DNA of 64,000 bases from Notamacropus eugenii (GCF_028372415.1 NC_092879.1:92769741-92833740), one strand, 5' to 3'; shown: positions 22,783-59,870, counted from the first letter of the stretch. Numbers and translations: made by a program. The notes: generated by a model not told the origin, from the letters alone.

Positions 22783-25700
22783 TGAACACACTGTCCACAG
22801 TGAAGACTGGTCAGGGCAGAGAGACGCTGGAATGTTTATCTCCCTAATCTTGGACACAATATCTCTCCTAATGTACCTCAGTGATGCCTTAGCTTTTTTG
22901 GCTGCCATCCCAGTTACTCATTGGATTTGTCCTAATTCACTATGCCCCAGGCTCTTTTGGAGAGACTGTGGATTAGCCATCTTGTACTTGTAAAACTGAC
23001 TTGTCTTAATTCAAGTATGATACCACAGGAATTGATAATTTATGGAATTATGAAATGGGGTAGGCAGGCCTGGTTCTTTGGATGCTCACTGGCCAAGACC
23101 ATGAGGGTGGTGGGGAGTGAGATTGCGATCAAACTTTAAGAAAGCACCAAGGGTAGAGGGAGGAACAGGTACAGAAAGTATAGAGACAGCCAACAAAAAG
23201 GGATACAGAGACACACAATGTAAGAATAGGAGATAGGGCGGCAGAGGAAAACAGGCATCGTAGGAAGGGGAGGGGGAGGAAGAGAGATACCGAGTTACTA
23301 GGGATTATTAGAGTTGGGAACCCTTGGCAGCATGGACCCACATGGAGAGGAAAGAGTGCTTAGAATTTGGGTAGGGGGGACAGATTTATTCATATCTGTG
23401 CCACTTTGGAGTGAATTCATTAACATATCCACGTCATTTCAAAGTTCTCAGCACCCTTTGGTGTTCTGCTGGACTTACTACAGATATTGGGAACTTCTCT
23501 GAGATTTCTATATCATAGAACTCAAAGGCCTGACAAGAAAGCCCAGATGACTTCCCCTGAATCAGCACTTGTTACCAGAATGTGATTTTTGGTCAAGATA
23601 TGATATAGTTTGTAAATTATGCTCCTTTTATCTTTGGAACAGCTTGTTCACAACTTCTAGGTTCCCCTTTGCAACCTTATTTCCTGCTATTACCACTTTA
23701 AACCAGCTTCTTAGAAACTTACTTACCATGCTAACTAGAAAGGAGGGGGTTGTAACCAGAGGGAGCAAAGTAAGATGTGGCTTTGATGTACCACATCTTT
23801 CCCAATTAAACTCTGTCTTACTCACTTTGCCCGAATGGCCTAGCCTGTGGAGGTCCTTGAGGATCCTAATTGGGTCATCCTTTCTAGGTTTGGAGATACG
23901 TGTTATCTATGCCTTTATCTGAGTCATTGGTTAAATAACATTAAACAGCACTGAGCTATTTGACACAGATCCAGGGTCTGGGGACATCTCATTCTGGATG
24001 TTCCAAATCGAACTCTATTACTTTCCCACTTAAATTTGCCCTCCATCCTGACCTCCTTGTTTCCACTGATGCTTCCTTGTCACTGGAGATCGAAACCTTG
24101 GTTTCATTTTTGTTCATTGGTTCTCAACCAAGCATCTACTATGTAGGACTATAGCACCACCAGGGACAACACTGTCTTTCAACCCTTTCCCTTTGTTTTA
24201 CATTTGTTGTCTAGGTTCTTAAATATCCTGAAATTATTTTCCTATTTTGTCTACCAGCTAGAGAGGAAGTGTGGGTGCTGGGAAGAGTCTAATCCCCACC
24301 CTCTAAGTTGCAATGCCTCCAAACTTGGAAGGGACCTTTAAGATCATTGAGTCTAATCTCAACCCCATGGCTGTTTTCTGTCTTCTCTGCAGGAGTAAGC
24401 AAGTTAGGCAAACACCTCCTAGCTCTATTTCTCCATTATTTTATCACATTTTTCAGAGTTCAAGGTACATTTCATATAATTACCCAGACTTAATAATTCA
24501 TATTATTTCTAACCTTTTTGTAATATTTTAGGCACCCTAATGGAGCTCCTTAGCAAGAGCACTACTTCCATTTGGAGAATGTATATATTTCATGGCTCAA
24601 AATCCTATTAGCCATTTTCTCCATAATGAAATCTCTGCTAATGTGCCTAAACCCTGATCTGATGTGTCTCTCCCCCTGCCCCATAGGTATCTCTGGTGTA
24701 CTATCCATCTCCACCTCTTCATATTAAACCTTTCTGGATGGGGACAGATAAAAGGAGAAATTTAGAACTAAAACCTTACTGGTTAACATGATTAAAGGAC
24801 TGACAAATTGATTCACTGTGCAACTCTTGCTGAGATGTATAGTTATAATGATTTGGCATTTCCTATGCCTGTCAGACACGCCTAAAACATTTGAATGTCA
24901 ATAACAAAAATGTGCGTATAATAATCGATTTCAGATTTTTATGGATTTCATTCTCTTTTTTCTCAGGATTCATTGGCTTTGCCATGTGTGTGCTGGCCAG
25001 CTCCACTGCCCTCATCTGTGTGGTAGGACCTCGCTATGGCCACAGTAACGTCCTGGTATACATTCTGATCTGCTCTTCAATTGGGTCCCTTTCTGTGTCC
25101 TGTGTCAAGGGTTTGGGCATCACCCTGAAGGAACTATTTTCAGGGAAGCCTGTCCTGAAGGAACCCCTTGGTTGGGTGCTGTTGCTGTGTCTGCTGATTT
25201 GTGTAACAATTCAGATCAACTATCTGAACCGGGCTTTGGACATTTTTAGTACCTCAATAGTTACTCCCATCTATTATGTCCTTTTCACCACAGCTGTCAT
25301 GACCTGCTCTACCATTCTTTTTAAGGAATGGCAGAATATGGTCCTGGACAGTGTCATCGCCACAATGAGTGGTTTCCTAACCATAGTTTTTGGCATTTTC
25401 CTCCTTCATGCCTTTCGAGATAGCCCTTTTTCTCCTGACCCAATATATTTTTCTCTGAGGTCAAATTCAGGTAATTCCCATGCTCCTCCCTGGATGGAAG
25501 ATGAAGGGCAAAATCAGCCTCTTCTAGTTGGAGATGACCCCAACGAAGAGTTCCAGAGTATTGAGGTTGAAGAGGTTGAAATCTGTGAATCATCTTAGGC
25601 AGAACACTATCTTTTTCTGTTGGGTAAAGTGGCCTTTGCACTTTTACTTAAGATCTGCCCAGGCCTCTGACATCCAGCCAGACCAAATCAGATTATATTG

Positions 25701-26660
25701 TGGAGAGGAGCAAATTAATACCTAACTAGTAAGCAGTGGAGCAGCAGAACTTTCCCAACTGCCATATTGTGACTAAAATCTCATTTGCTTCACTTGCATA
25801 ATATGCTGAGTTATTGTAAGACATGGTGCTAGATGAATATATACACTGGTAAAGTATTTGTGAAAACAACCATCCATCCCTCATCACTAGTTTATACAGA
25901 AACCTAAAAGCACATGTTAGTCTGATTTACTTGTTACAGTTGGAGAATTCAAATGTTTTAATTGTTTAGTGAATGCTAGCTTTTTTTTAAAAAATGTTTT
26001 TGCAGGTGTTTTTGTGTGACTTTTAGTGCTAAGTGAATCCTGACCATCCTGAAGTTTGTATCGAGGACTTGAGTATAATGACTAATAACTGCTGCTTGGT
26101 AAGAGGATTCGATTCTAAAAACCACATTCCCGAGAGTAATATCCACCTCACCCCACCCCCAAGTTCCAGTACCTAAGGTCCTGAAGGACAAAGATTATTT
26201 AGCTACCCAGAATGCCTATTCTAGTCCTAGCTGACCCTGTTTTATACTTAAAGAGCTAGGTCTCCAAGCTTCCTATAAATGATACTATTAAAGTACATTT
26301 AGAGTCGCTCATAACGTAACATATTGGAGACCAAGGAGAGAAGCGGCTTAAATGGCCCTGTGTGTTTTGGGCTTAGCTTGGAGCAAAGAGTTCCTTTGTC
26401 CCTCACCATTTCCCTGAAGACTTCAAAATGTAGTGGCAGCCTCCCCAGGAGGCCAAACAGCAGTTATAGGTATTATACTTCCTGTCTGAAGACCATGTTA
26501 GAGTTTAGAAAGGTAGCAATGTACTGAGTCTATAGGAGGCTCACAGTGTTTGAAAGAGATAACCATTCACTGGAGTGTAACCTCCTTCAGGCCAGGGGCC
26601 CCTCTGGCTTCTATTTTTGTATCCATATTTGATGCTTAATAAATGTTGATTCTCTATGAG
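17776..26660 (+). CDS. NIPA-family magnesium transporter-like gene, NIPA2-like
   Basis: Predicted multi-pass membrane Mg2+ transporter (NIPA/Mg_trans family). Coding exons: 17794-17926, 18731-18787, 20759-20849, 21437-21597, 24967-25598; all GT-AG, phases join to one 357-codon frame ending TAG. Family landmarks are FILKKKGLL near residue 30, [15 protein letters not shown] at 47-61, [33 protein letters not shown], the [10 protein letters not shown] loop, [20 protein letters not shown] and [10 protein letters not shown]. About nine hydrophobic segments are present. The acidic tail ([17 protein letters not shown]) is not like the NIPA2 tail I recall. Length is near NIPA2 (360 aa); the sequence is closer to NIPA2 than to NIPA1. 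Two consecutive ATGs open the frame; the second (17797) has A at -3 and G at +4 and may be the real start. Multi-exon and intact, so not a processed copy. No NIPA gene is known to me between TAF7L and TIMM8A in human. Confidence 0.9.
17794..17926 (+). CDS. NIPA-like coding exon 1 (residues 1-45)
   Basis: The exon begins at about 17776 after a CAACAG acceptor, so it has 18 nt of leader. Encodes the first transmembrane helix (about residues 8-28) and the ILKKKGLL motif. Donor GTATAG one base into codon 45. Confidence 0.9.
18731..18787 (+). CDS. NIPA-like coding exon 2 (residues 45-64)
   Basis: Short exon encoding [18 protein letters not shown], nearly invariant in NIPA2 as I recall it. Acceptor CTTTTAG, donor GTAAGT. 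Confidence 0.92.
19697..19740 (+). repeat. (TGGA)11 microsatellite
   Basis: Eleven perfect TGGA units, 44 bp, inside NIPA-like intron 2. Confidence 0.95.
19880..20670 (+). repeat. Diverged direct repeats in NIPA-like intron 2
   Basis: A 26-bp segment containing GATCTGATGAGAGATGGTGG is identical at 19918-19943 and 20638-20663. A related block (CTGAAGGGAAATAGATGGTG) lies at about 20214-20233. Sequence upstream of each also matches loosely (CATTCCCAAAG/TATTCCCAAGG, then a GGGTCC/CAGGGTTC block). Confidence 0.55.
20759..20849 (+). CDS. NIPA-like coding exon 3 (residues 64-94)
   Basis: Encodes [20 protein letters not shown] then [10 protein letters not shown], the family's most conserved membrane segment. 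Acceptor TTTGCAG, donor GTAAGC. Confidence 0.92.
21437..21597 (+). CDS. NIPA-like coding exon 4 (residues 94-148)
   Basis: Encodes [20 protein letters not shown], the [13 protein letters not shown] loop and [10 protein letters not shown]. Acceptor CCCTCAG, donor GTACCA. Confidence 0.92.
21598..24966. other. NIPA-like intron 4
   Basis: 3.4 kb, no further exon needed because the frame joins 21597 to 24967. Holds a near-complete RTE-tailed SINE (22433-22777) and MIR-like pieces (about 24306-24400). The 23,120-23,320 segment is purine-rich and unassigned. Confidence 0.45.
22433..22777 (+). repeat. Marsupial tRNA-SINE with RTE-type tail and (CA)n end
   Basis: tRNA-like head (GGGGCAGCTAGGTGGTGCAG, TGTGTGACCTTGGGCAAGTC), then a different body (GGAGGAGAAGTGAGGCTGGT, TCTGATGGCATGGTCTTCTT), ending in (CA)n. 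This is the RTE-mobilised SINE type of marsupials and is diagnostic for the lineage. Confidence 0.85.
24967..25598 (+). CDS. NIPA-like coding exon 5 (residues 148-357)
   Basis: Terminal coding exon with the remaining hydrophobic segments and a cytosolic acidic tail; stop TAG at 25596-25598. Acceptor TTCTCAG after a pyrimidine-rich run. Confidence 0.92.
25599..26660 (+). other. NIPA-like 3' untranslated region
   Basis: From the stop to the first canonical AATAAA (26638-26643). The last 100 bases resemble an L2 3' end. Confidence 0.6.
26638..26643 (+). terminator. Polyadenylation signal, NIPA-like gene
   Basis: AATAAA about 1.04 kb after the stop, followed by T/G-rich sequence. It lies in L2-like sequence (CTCCTTCAGGCCAGGGGC ... 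GATGCTTAATAAATGTTGAT). Confidence 0.6.
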
Positions 26661-28864
26661 CAGTATGGACACTTCTGGGCTTGTTCTTCCATTCAAGACT
26701 AGCGTCAGCCACCTTTCCAATTCCAGTTCCACAAGGAAATTGATTCCAGTCAAGGGGAAATTGAAACTGTTCTCCTGCAACCTGGAGCTCAGTTTCCTCT
26801 AGTTATAGATTTCTTAAACAGCCTCACAGAAAAGGTCCTTGAACCATCTCTTTGTCACCCATTTCATTTTACAGGTCCTCTGTACCTTAGTTTTGGAGAG
26901 TTGCCTGGCTTGTTGGGGGTCACACAGCCAGTGTAACATACAAGAACCAAGGCCAGCCCTTTCTACTAGGCCAGCTGCTTCTGTCGGTGTTAGACAACTA
27001 TTGATTGATCCATGCAAATGATATGACTTAGAGTTATTGTGTATGGCTGGAAGAATCTAGAATTTTTATATTTGTAAAGAATGGGTTGTAAAATTTGATC
27101 ATAGGAGTGAGAGCTGGTCCAATTCCTTCATTTTACAGGTCAGGAAACTGAGACTGAGATTGATGGATCCAGGGTCACACAGACACTAAGAGGTCAAGCA
27201 GATGCTCTTGCTCCTTGGATGATTCCATTTCTCTACAAGGGCTGCTAGGTGGCGCTGCAGCAGCCAGAATGTGTGAGGTGGGTGGGGCTGAAGTCAGGAA
27301 GGCTCATTCTGAATTCAAATCTAGCACCAGACGTTTACCTGTGTGACCCTGGGCAAGTCACTTCACCCTGTTTGCCTATTTACTCATCTGTAAAATGAGC
27401 TGGAGAAGGAAATAGTCCAGTATCTCTGCCAAAAATACCCCAAATGGATCACAGAGTCGAACATGCCTGAAAATGACTGAATAAAGCCATTTCTCAAGGG
27501 GGAAAAAAAGAGTGGTCCAATGGTTTTGGTGACTAAACTAGGTGATAAACTAACTTCAGATTTACATGAGGTTGCCTTAATTTTGTTGTTATTGGTAAAC
27601 AGCAAATATGAAGTGGCTGCAAAGTGTAAGGTATGGTGCTGATATACAAAGACAAGGAATTATTTGGCAACCTCACTATGTCCATGAATCACCATATGTA
27701 GAACAGAAACTGAGGTAGGGCTGGGGCTTCTTAGAGGAAGATTGGATTTAAGGCCAAGTTGGGAGCAGAGGCTGCCTCAGTGTGGTGTCAAATTATTCTG
27801 CCTGGGATGACTGGGGTGGCCTAGCTATTGCAGGATTTAAGAAGGGTCCTGGCTGGTAAGGACACTTATTAAAATAAAATCCTTGTCACCCATGCCCCTC
27901 CCTCAAACTCAGGATGGTTCAGTTTACCTCTACCAAACCTTTAATCCAATCTGGTTTTAATCACTCCTTCACTAGAGTGTCCCCAGTATTTGCATACTCA
28001 TTTTGTCTTGTTTTGCATTGTCTAGGTTCCTAAATATTCTGAATTTTCACATTTTATCTATCAGCTAGAGAGGAAGTCTGAATGCAAGGAAGAGTTCAAT
28101 TCTCCACCCCCCACCCCAAGTAGCAATGCTTTGAAACTTAGAAAGGATCTTAGTGATCTTAGATCAGAATCTAATCAGGACTCCACAGCTGAAAAACCCG
28201 AGGTCTAGAGACTGACTCAACCAAGGTATCTGGGGCTCTGAAAAATTCTTCTTAGCTTGGGCCCCCATTCCAAATCCTAATGTTCCACTGTACTACCTCT
28301 GCTCTAGTAAGCAGTTGGGGACATACAGCTAAGACACATAAAAACTTGAACATTTCTAAGCCACTGGCCTCTTCCTTTGTCATCTGTCCAGGGAGGAGTG
28401 TGGCTGGCAGCCATCACTTTGTTCAGCTAACAGACTTGATTATCTTGGGGGAATATAGATCAAAACTTCCATCCCCAGTGGCTAGAGGTTCTTCCTAGAA
28501 TTGTGCCTTACATAAAAGTCGCTCAGCAAATCCTTATTGAGTGACATGAAGTCTTGGCACCAGCCCATGCCCAAGTTTTAACTGCCAAGCCACCTAGCTA
28601 GTAGATGCAATGATGAACTTAAAATAGCCCTGGCACTGGAGGTAAAGGACGAGGCCCCGGAGCCCCAACTCTGTCTGCTGGGATGTTCAGCCAGCTTAGG
28701 ACTACTCTGAGTTGTCTGATCAGTGAAATGGGGAGACAGTGTCCACAACCATTCTGTAAGAAGCATGAGGAAAGTGTTCTGTAGATCCTGAAGTTCTACA
28801 AAAATGAGTACACAGGTGTTGAGTGGTGAGAACCAAGGAAAGAAAAGTTGTCCCAAAACCATGT
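26661..28864. other. Intergenic, NIPA-like to TIMM8A (tail to tail)
   Basis: Contains MIR-like pieces (about 26810-26990, 27100-27210, 28120-28220) and one full SINE. No gene seen. Confidence 0.5.
27239..27484 (+). repeat. Marsupial tRNA/CORE-SINE (MAR1/WSINE-like)
   Basis: GGGCTGCTAGGTGGCGCTGC start, CTGTGTGACCCTGGGCAAGT, then ACCCCAAATGGATCACAGAG near the end. Confidence 0.88.
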
Positions 28865-31640
<2,776 letters not shown>

Positions 31641-32224
31641 CGCTACCACCTAGGTCCTCAGTTTCTGTTACTGTGAAATTGGTTTGGGCTAAATATGGCG
31701 GTCTCTAAGACTTGAGCATAACTTCTGGAACTCCCAGAAGCCTTCACGTAAAGAGCCACATTAAGCAGGCCCTTCCTCTCACAGGGCTTCGGTTTCTTGT
31801 AAAACGAGGGACATGCAATAGATGCCTTTCAAGGGCTCTTCCAGCCTTAGTTGTATGCTAGACAATCACAGAATTTGACGCTGGAAGGGCCCACTTGCCA
31901 CCCATTATGCTACTTAGGATAACTCCAAAGGATAGAAGGTCTTTTCCTGACATCAAGCCTAAAATTTTCCCCCTTCGTTGTTCCTGCTGCTTCCCCCTGG
32001 GGCCAAGCAGAACAAGTCTAATCCCTCCTCCCCCTGAGCACCCTTCAAATATTTGCAGAGAGCTCTCTTGTTCAGCACTCCCCTCTAAGTTCCTTCAAAC
32101 AATCTTCTTATGATGTGAAGTCAAGACTCACCATCCTGGTCTCTCTCCTCTGAACTCTCTCTCTCCAGCTTAAAAGTTCTTAAAAGGCGGTACTCAGAAT
32201 GGGATACAATATTGAGAATGTAGT

Positions 32225-32425
32225 CTGACAGAAATGAAGGACCTAGGTGTATCAGTCGGTAAACAAGCATTTTTTAAAGCATGCCAGACATTGTGCTAAC
32301 TGCTGGAGATAGGAAGGAAAAAATACCCATTGCCCCCAGGGAGCTCACATTCTATTGAGGAAGACACCATGCAAATAACTAAACACAAATACTGTATGTG
32401 ATATGTCATATGTAATAAATGTGCA
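32225..32425 (-). repeat. L2 LINE 3' end fragment
   Basis: Minus orientation: CAGTCGGTAAACAAGCATTT, GACATTGTGCTAACTGCTGG, GGGAGCTCACATTCTATTGA and CATGCAAATAAC are inverted L2 3' landmarks. Confidence 0.75.
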
Positions 32426-33299
32426 CATGCAATCTGTACCACAGGTCCCCAAGTCCATTGGTATGGGACTCTCCCTTTGATGGAGATCAGTGCTGGTAGA
32501 GAAGAAATGAGGAGAGAAAACATGAAGGAGAGACTGTCAGCTTCTTCAGTCTTTTCACTTTTCAAGCCTCTTCAGATTCTGCACTAGCTTCCTGCACTTC
32601 TGGCTTCCAGCTTGGAGAGAGAAGATGGAAGATGCCAATCCCACTTCAGGTTGCTGAACAGAAAATAAACCCCTGGGAAGAAGATGAGGTAAGAGGAGCC
32701 AGCAGCCTCCATCACGTCTCTTGTCTCCAACTTACTACTCTGGAGCTTTAAGGGAACTTGCCCTTGGGTGAGATCTGCTGTTCAAGTGTCTCACACTGAG
32801 TCACCTGGCTTTCAATGGGAGAGCTCCTTCATTCTGCATTTTTTGACATATATTCTCCTATGCATAGTTTATCTGATTTCTGTTTGGCTTTTGAATTGGA
32901 TAAATGGGTTTCTTTGCTATTTACAATATATGTGTATTGTAGAACTGGTGGGAAAGGGGCAAAGCCTTTCATATAAAGCTGGGGTTCTCTTTTCCCCGTT
33001 AATGGACAGTGATCAGAAGTTTAGCTGCAACCTGAAAGCCATATCCCTAGACTGCTACTATTTAAGGGAGCAAATAGATATAATTCTAGCCCTGTAGCCC
33101 CATAATCCCAATCTGAGGAGAGCAGAAAGGCCAAGTTTCTGGCCCCAACCACCTGCTTCCTCTTCTGGTAGTAATTAAAGTCTCCCTTGGAGAAGAGTAG
33201 GGGGAGAACAAACCAGAGATATTTGTTCTCCTTCCCTTTTAATCCCACACTGGCACCTTTATGCCACTTGGAGAGGACAGACTTCACTACAAATATATA

Positions 33300-34390
33300 T
33301 GATATAAATGGGACATAATCTCAGAAGGAAGGCATATCACTGAAGTGAGCTGGAAAAGGCCTCTCGATGTAGGGGAGATTTGAGCTGAGACTTGCAGGAA
33401 GCCAGGACTTGGCAGAGGTGAGAAGGAAGAGCATTCCAGGCATAGAGGACAACATTTCTATTCCAGGACCTACAAATAGGACAGCAGGGCTGCAGTGTAC
33501 AGTATGAGGAAGGAAGAAAGGTGTAGAAAGCCTGGAAAGGTAGGAATGGGGGTGGTGAGGAAATTTAAAGATAACCAGAGGATTTTACATTTGATTCTGG
33601 AGGTATGTGGAGGATGGGGTGGAGAGGTGACATGGTCAGACCTGGGCTTTAGGAAGATCACTTTGACAGTTGAGCAGAGGCCAGATTGGAGTGGGGAGAG
33701 CTTGGAGATAGGCAGCCCCTCCAGCAGTAGTCTAGGTTTGAGGGGATGAGGGCCTGCACCAGGGTGGGGGCAGTGTGAATGGAGAGATGGAACACACAGG
33801 TGCTGGGAAGTTAGAGAGTACAAGATTTAGCAGCCCACCACATGAGGGTTGTGGAGATGGGAATGGATGATGCCAGTGAAAGTGCAATTAGTCGGACAAT
33901 GGTGGTGTCCTTGCTGGATTTAGGAGGAAAGATGAGTTTTCTTTCATTTTGAATGTGAGCTGTCCAAAAGGCAGCTGGTGATATATGACTGTACAGGATG
34001 GATAAATCGACCTGAGCATCATTTTCATTGAGATGACTCATGTTTTCCCTGGGAGCTGGTGAGATCACCAAGTGAAGGAGTATACAGAGAAAAGAGATTG
34101 GGACAGAGCCTTGGGAGACCCGCTAGGTTGGTTGGTGTGCAGGAACTGGCATTAGATGAAGATGCCAAAGCAGTTGGACAGTCAGGAGGAGAAGCAGGAA
34201 AGAGCAACGTCATGAAAACCTAGAGGGGAGAGAGTTGCCAAGACAAGAGTGTAACCCAGTGTCAGGGGCTTCAGAGGAAGTGAAAAAGGATGGCTGAGAA
34301 GAAGCCATAGTCTCATCTGGTAATGAAGAGACCATCAGAGATCACATTGTAGAGGGTTTGGAAGAAAGGGAAAGGAAAGGAGGTGGAGGC
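33300..34390 (-). repeat. L2 LINE fragment including RT-region remnant
   Basis: Minus-oriented L2. GAGCATTCCAGGCATAGAGG and GGTGACATGGTCAGACCTGG mark the 3' half. The reverse strand near 34025-34213 reads LFSLYTPSLGDLTSS, matching the L2 reverse-transcriptase segment. Confidence 0.8.
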
Positions 34391-34597
34391 ACAGGCTGGA
34401 TATGCTTTCCTCAAGGCGCCCCTTTCCTATCAGGATCACATTACCAGGTTGCTCAGTCCCAAGGCTCATTTGTGTTGTGCACATCCCAGCCTACACTTAG
34501 AAATATTCTCTGGTTTTCAGGACGCTTTGGCTGAAGATCAGATGGTGATTAGGAGTCAGGTGGAAAAAAGAGATGCCTAAGAGTCTTCATGGTTTAG

Positions 34598-34799
34598 TGC
34601 GGGAGTAGAGAACCTGTGGTCTCAAGGCCACATGTGGCCTTCTAGGTCCTCAGGTGCAGCCTTTTGACTGGGTCCAAGCTTTATAGAACAAATCCTTTTA
34701 TGAAGGGGATTTGTTCTGTGAACTTTGAATTCCATCAAAGGGTGGCACTTTAGGACCTAGAGGCCCACAACTTGTCTTGGGGCTGCAGGTTCCCCACTG
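34598..34799 (+). mobile_element. hAT-type MITE, complete with target duplication
   Basis: The ends are inverted: GAGAACCTGTGG...TCTAGGTCCTC on the left against the complement of CTAGAGGCCCACAAC...GCAGGTTCCCCACTG on the right. The 8-bp TGGTTTAG flanks both sides (34590-34597, 34800-34807), the TSD length of hAT elements. No coding capacity. Confidence 0.8.
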
Positions 34800-34894
34800 T
34801 GGTTTAGTGGATAGGATCCTAGACTTGAAGTTATAAAGACCTAAATTCAAATCCTGCCTCAGATACTTATTAGTTGTTACCTTCTATTTCTCCA

Positions 34895-35110
34895 GCATAT
34901 GTCTTACGTGTACATAGTTAGTGGTATGTTGTATCCTCCATTAGAATGTGTCTGGAATATGTTTTTGCTTCTCTGTATTCCCATTGCTTAGCACAGAGCC
35001 CACCACATAAGAACATGCTAGAATGCCTCTTTGTGACTTACTTTCCTCATTTATATAATGAGAAGATCATATTCATTGGCCTCGAAGGTCCTGTCCAGCT
35101 CTGAACTGAT
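34895..35110 (+). repeat. L2 3' end / MIR-like fragment
   Basis: Contains TGCTTAGCACAGAGCCCACC and ATTTATATAATGAGAAGATC, decayed L2 3'-tail and SINE landmarks. Confidence 0.55.
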
Positions 35111-35838
35111 GGCCCAGTGGAAGTTATCCATTTCCCTCCTCCCTATTCGCTGTAACTCTGAGAATCTTAACTCTTAACTCCTTGATCACAGGTATTCACA
35201 TTAAGGCTCCCAGGAATCCTGTGGGGCAGGCACATGTGCCTACCTTGGATCACTCAGCTCTGGGGGAGTCAGAAGCTGTGGGGATGGCTTGGCTATCAGC
35301 CAGACTTCAGGTCCTGCTTGTTTAATAAATCAGTCAGCCCTGGGCTTTTCAAGGGATCAGGAGGGAGACCAATCCCATAGTTTTATAAACACAGCAGAAA
35401 TTTCCTAGGGTGCTGAGCTCAGGGACTTTTTTTCATTTTGTCTCTGTTGGCAGCATTGAGCAAAGTGCTTACCAAAGAGTAGGAACTTAATGAATTTAAC
35501 CCTTAGGGCTGCCCCATGCTAGATGGGGCTGCTTCAGATTTGCTGTGTATCCATTTTGCATATGGGAGGCAGGGTGGCATGTCTGCTAGAGGGCTGGCCT
35601 TGCAGTGAGGAAGGCCTGGGTTCAAATCTTGTAGCATGACCATGGGCAAGTCATTACTTAGTTACTTTTAGGGCCCCAGGCCTCTCTGAGCGAAAGGTTA
35701 CAAATACTGAGCAGGTTCAGTCAGTAAAGGGAGCTGACAAAGCAGTTCCTTCCAGCAGTGGAAAGCACAAGTCCTGACGAAAATACTTTGTACTGACTCG
35801 CCTTTTCCCAGTAGAATATAAACTCCTTAAGCCAGCCT

Positions 35839-36080
35839 TGTTTTGTTTTTTTCCTGTTGTTTTTCAGTTGTGTCTGACTCTTTTTGATCCCATTTGGGGT
35901 TTTCTTGGCAGAGAGTGTTTTGCCATTTCCTTCTCCAGTTCATTTGACGGATGAGGAAACTGAGGTGAAGAGGGTGAAGTGACTCGCCCAGGGTCACATA
36001 GCTAGGAAATATTTGAACCCAGGAAGATGAGTCTTCTGCTCCAGGCTGGATCCTGTGCACTATGGTGCCACCTAGCGGCC
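35839..36080 (-). repeat. Marsupial tRNA/CORE-SINE (MAR1/WSINE-like)
   Basis: Minus-oriented full copy: CCCATTTGGGGTTTTCTTGG, CGCCCAGGGTCACATAGCTA, ending GGTGCCACCTAGCGGCC. It lies about 220 bases beyond the BTK poly(A) signal. Confidence 0.9.
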
Positions 36081-36304
36081 CTGTTTTTCTATTAGCCCAG
36101 TGCTTTGCACACCCAGTAGTGTGAACTTGGATTGAGTGAAATTGAGCCTGACACAAAGAAAGCCCTGCTTTTGTGAAGTCAGTGACATCACACAGTGTGA
36201 TGACCGTGATAATGAAGACTTGGGGGATTTCTTCTGGAGCAGTTTGGTCAGAAACAGTCCCGTGCCCATCCCCATTCTCATTATGACCACCTCTGATCAC
36301 AACC

Positions 36305-59030
<22,726 letters not shown>

Positions 59031-59634
59031 TGTGGGCACTAGAAACAGAGAACTGGTGAGCACCCAGCAGACTACCAACTAGTCTCCCTTCATCCTTTGC
59101 CCATCCCAGGGAGTCCCATTTTCAACAATAAGACCACCATGGGTGGCTATCCAAGAGCTGTTTGCTTCCACTGATTCCCCTCTTGCTACAGTGCCTACTG
59201 GGGCAAATCCTGGGCCAAGAAAATTTTGGGGTAAACTTGCCCACCTTTGGGAGGCTCTGTTAGACTGGGTCATTGTAGAAGTCGATTGATTATCCTAGAT
59301 ACTGAATCTACTTGTCTGCTCTCCAGATACCAGAGAAGCACACCCTCATTGACACCAACAAGACTCATTTTATATGCAGCCTGTGAACAAAGATAGGCGG
59401 TATGCAGCTGTTGATCCTGATGGTCACCTCTCTCCCCAACCTACCCCTCCCCCCAAAGATCAGGAATTTAATACAGGGACTGATTTGGGCCTTTAAGTTC
59501 CCAGTTTCCTGGATAGTATATTTAATTGTTTTCATGTGGCATCCCACTGGTATCTGTAGCCCAGCAGGATCTGGGGAGAGTGAGGAAACACATCTATGGA
59601 TAGAAGGTACAATTAACTGCCTCCACACTGAGCC

Positions 59635-59870
59635 TGGGCATCGAGGTGGTGCTGCAGTGGATAGAATGCTAACTTGGAGTCAAGAAGACCTGAGTTCAAA
59701 TTCAACCTCAGACACTTACTAGCTGTGTGACCCTGGGCAAGTCACTTCACCCTGTTTGCTTCAGTTCCTCATCTGTAAAATGAGCTGGAGAGTGAAATGG
59801 AAACCACCCTGGTATCTTTGCAAGAAAACCCCAAATCGGGTCACAAAGAGTTGGACACGACTCAATACCA
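59635..59870 (+). repeat. Marsupial tRNA/CORE-SINE
   Basis: GGGCATCGAGGTGGTGCTGC start, CTGTGTGACCCTGGGCAAGT, AAACCCCAAATCGGGTCACA near the end. Confidence 0.9.

Larger units (their letters stand above)
31650..36300. other. Intergenic, TIMM8A promoter to BTK 3' end
   Basis: 4.6 kb with L2 fragments, one MAR1/WSINE-type SINE, a hAT MITE and MIR/L2-like pieces (34800-35120). 32,430-33,290 and 35,120-35,830 have no repeat I can name and no coding evidence. Confidence 0.5.

Noticed and set aside
22684-22993. Frames around the (CA)n tract
   Set aside because: The tract is the tail of an RTE-type SINE; His-Thr repeats come from CA dinucleotides.
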